Positions 5,553 to 5,598 of a DNA stretch of 5,598 bases are shown piece after piece; position 1 is the first letter of the stretch, and every line of letters begins with the position of its first letter. Made by a program: the position numbers and the translations under genes. Under the pieces are notes generated by a model, which worked only from the letters and a program-made list of their open reading frames with translations, did not search any database and was not told the DNA's origin. Origin of the DNA: an uncultured Clostridia bacterium (GTDB lineage: Bacteria > Bacillota > Clostridia > TANB77 > CAG-508); NCBI GenBank assembly GCA_947630155.1, contig CANRGM010000062.1, positions 1-5,598 on the forward strand, read 5' to 3'.

Positions 5553-5598
5553 TTTTATCACTCTTTTCTTTTGATATTATTATTTTAACATATGTAAA

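Noticed and set aside
5553..5598. Promoter of the minus-strand glycosyltransferase gene at the right edge
   Set aside because: AT-rich -10-like strings are present, but no -35 box lies at 16-18 bp spacing inside the window. The promoter probably lies beyond 5598.

Overview
The window is about 5.6 kb of very AT-rich DNA with sigma-A type promoters, strong AGGAGG ribosome binding sites and a Gram-positive gene set. The gene order SRP RNA - dnaX - ybaB (yaaK) - recR is the classic Firmicutes arrangement, and the G5/3D surface protein and the MGDG-synthase-type glycosyltransferase fit the same phylum. The base composition and the form of the 3D domain suggest a member of the Clostridia, perhaps an uncultured gut lineage. 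The species cannot be named from this sequence.

Layout from left to right. Positions 1-194 hold a leader with a near-perfect extended -10 promoter (130-158) and a strong ribosome binding site. Positions 195-1244 (+) encode a membrane-anchored or secreted DUF348/G5/3D cell-wall protein (YabE-like). Positions 1245-1380 are an intergenic stretch carrying a degenerate, stem-loop-forming repeat. A consensus promoter (1381-1409) then drives a small-type SRP RNA gene (ffs, about 1429-1548), followed by dnaX (best start is TTG at 1621, to 3294), ybaB/ebfC (3350-3691) and recR (3704-4303), all on +. Positions 4304-4415 hold a second copy of the repeat and a probable terminator. A convergent gene (4416-5552, -) encodes a UgtP/MGDG-synthase-type glycolipid glycosyltransferase. 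Its promoter lies at or beyond the right edge.

The central block is information processing. The SRP RNA serves membrane protein targeting, DnaX is the clamp-loader/tau subunit of DNA polymerase III, YbaB is a nucleoid-associated protein, and RecR is the recombination mediator that acts with RecF/RecO. The two outer genes act at the envelope.

The most interesting signals not explained by coding are two. (1) Two perfect DnaA boxes form an 11-bp perfect inverted repeat inside the non-conserved linker of dnaX, with two near-matches nearby. (2) A repeat element with the core GCACAaCTGGGGACGCG occurs in two same-orientation copies that exactly flank the ffs-dnaX-ybaB-recR block. No obviously novel multi-gene system was found; the genes themselves are ordinary housekeeping genes.
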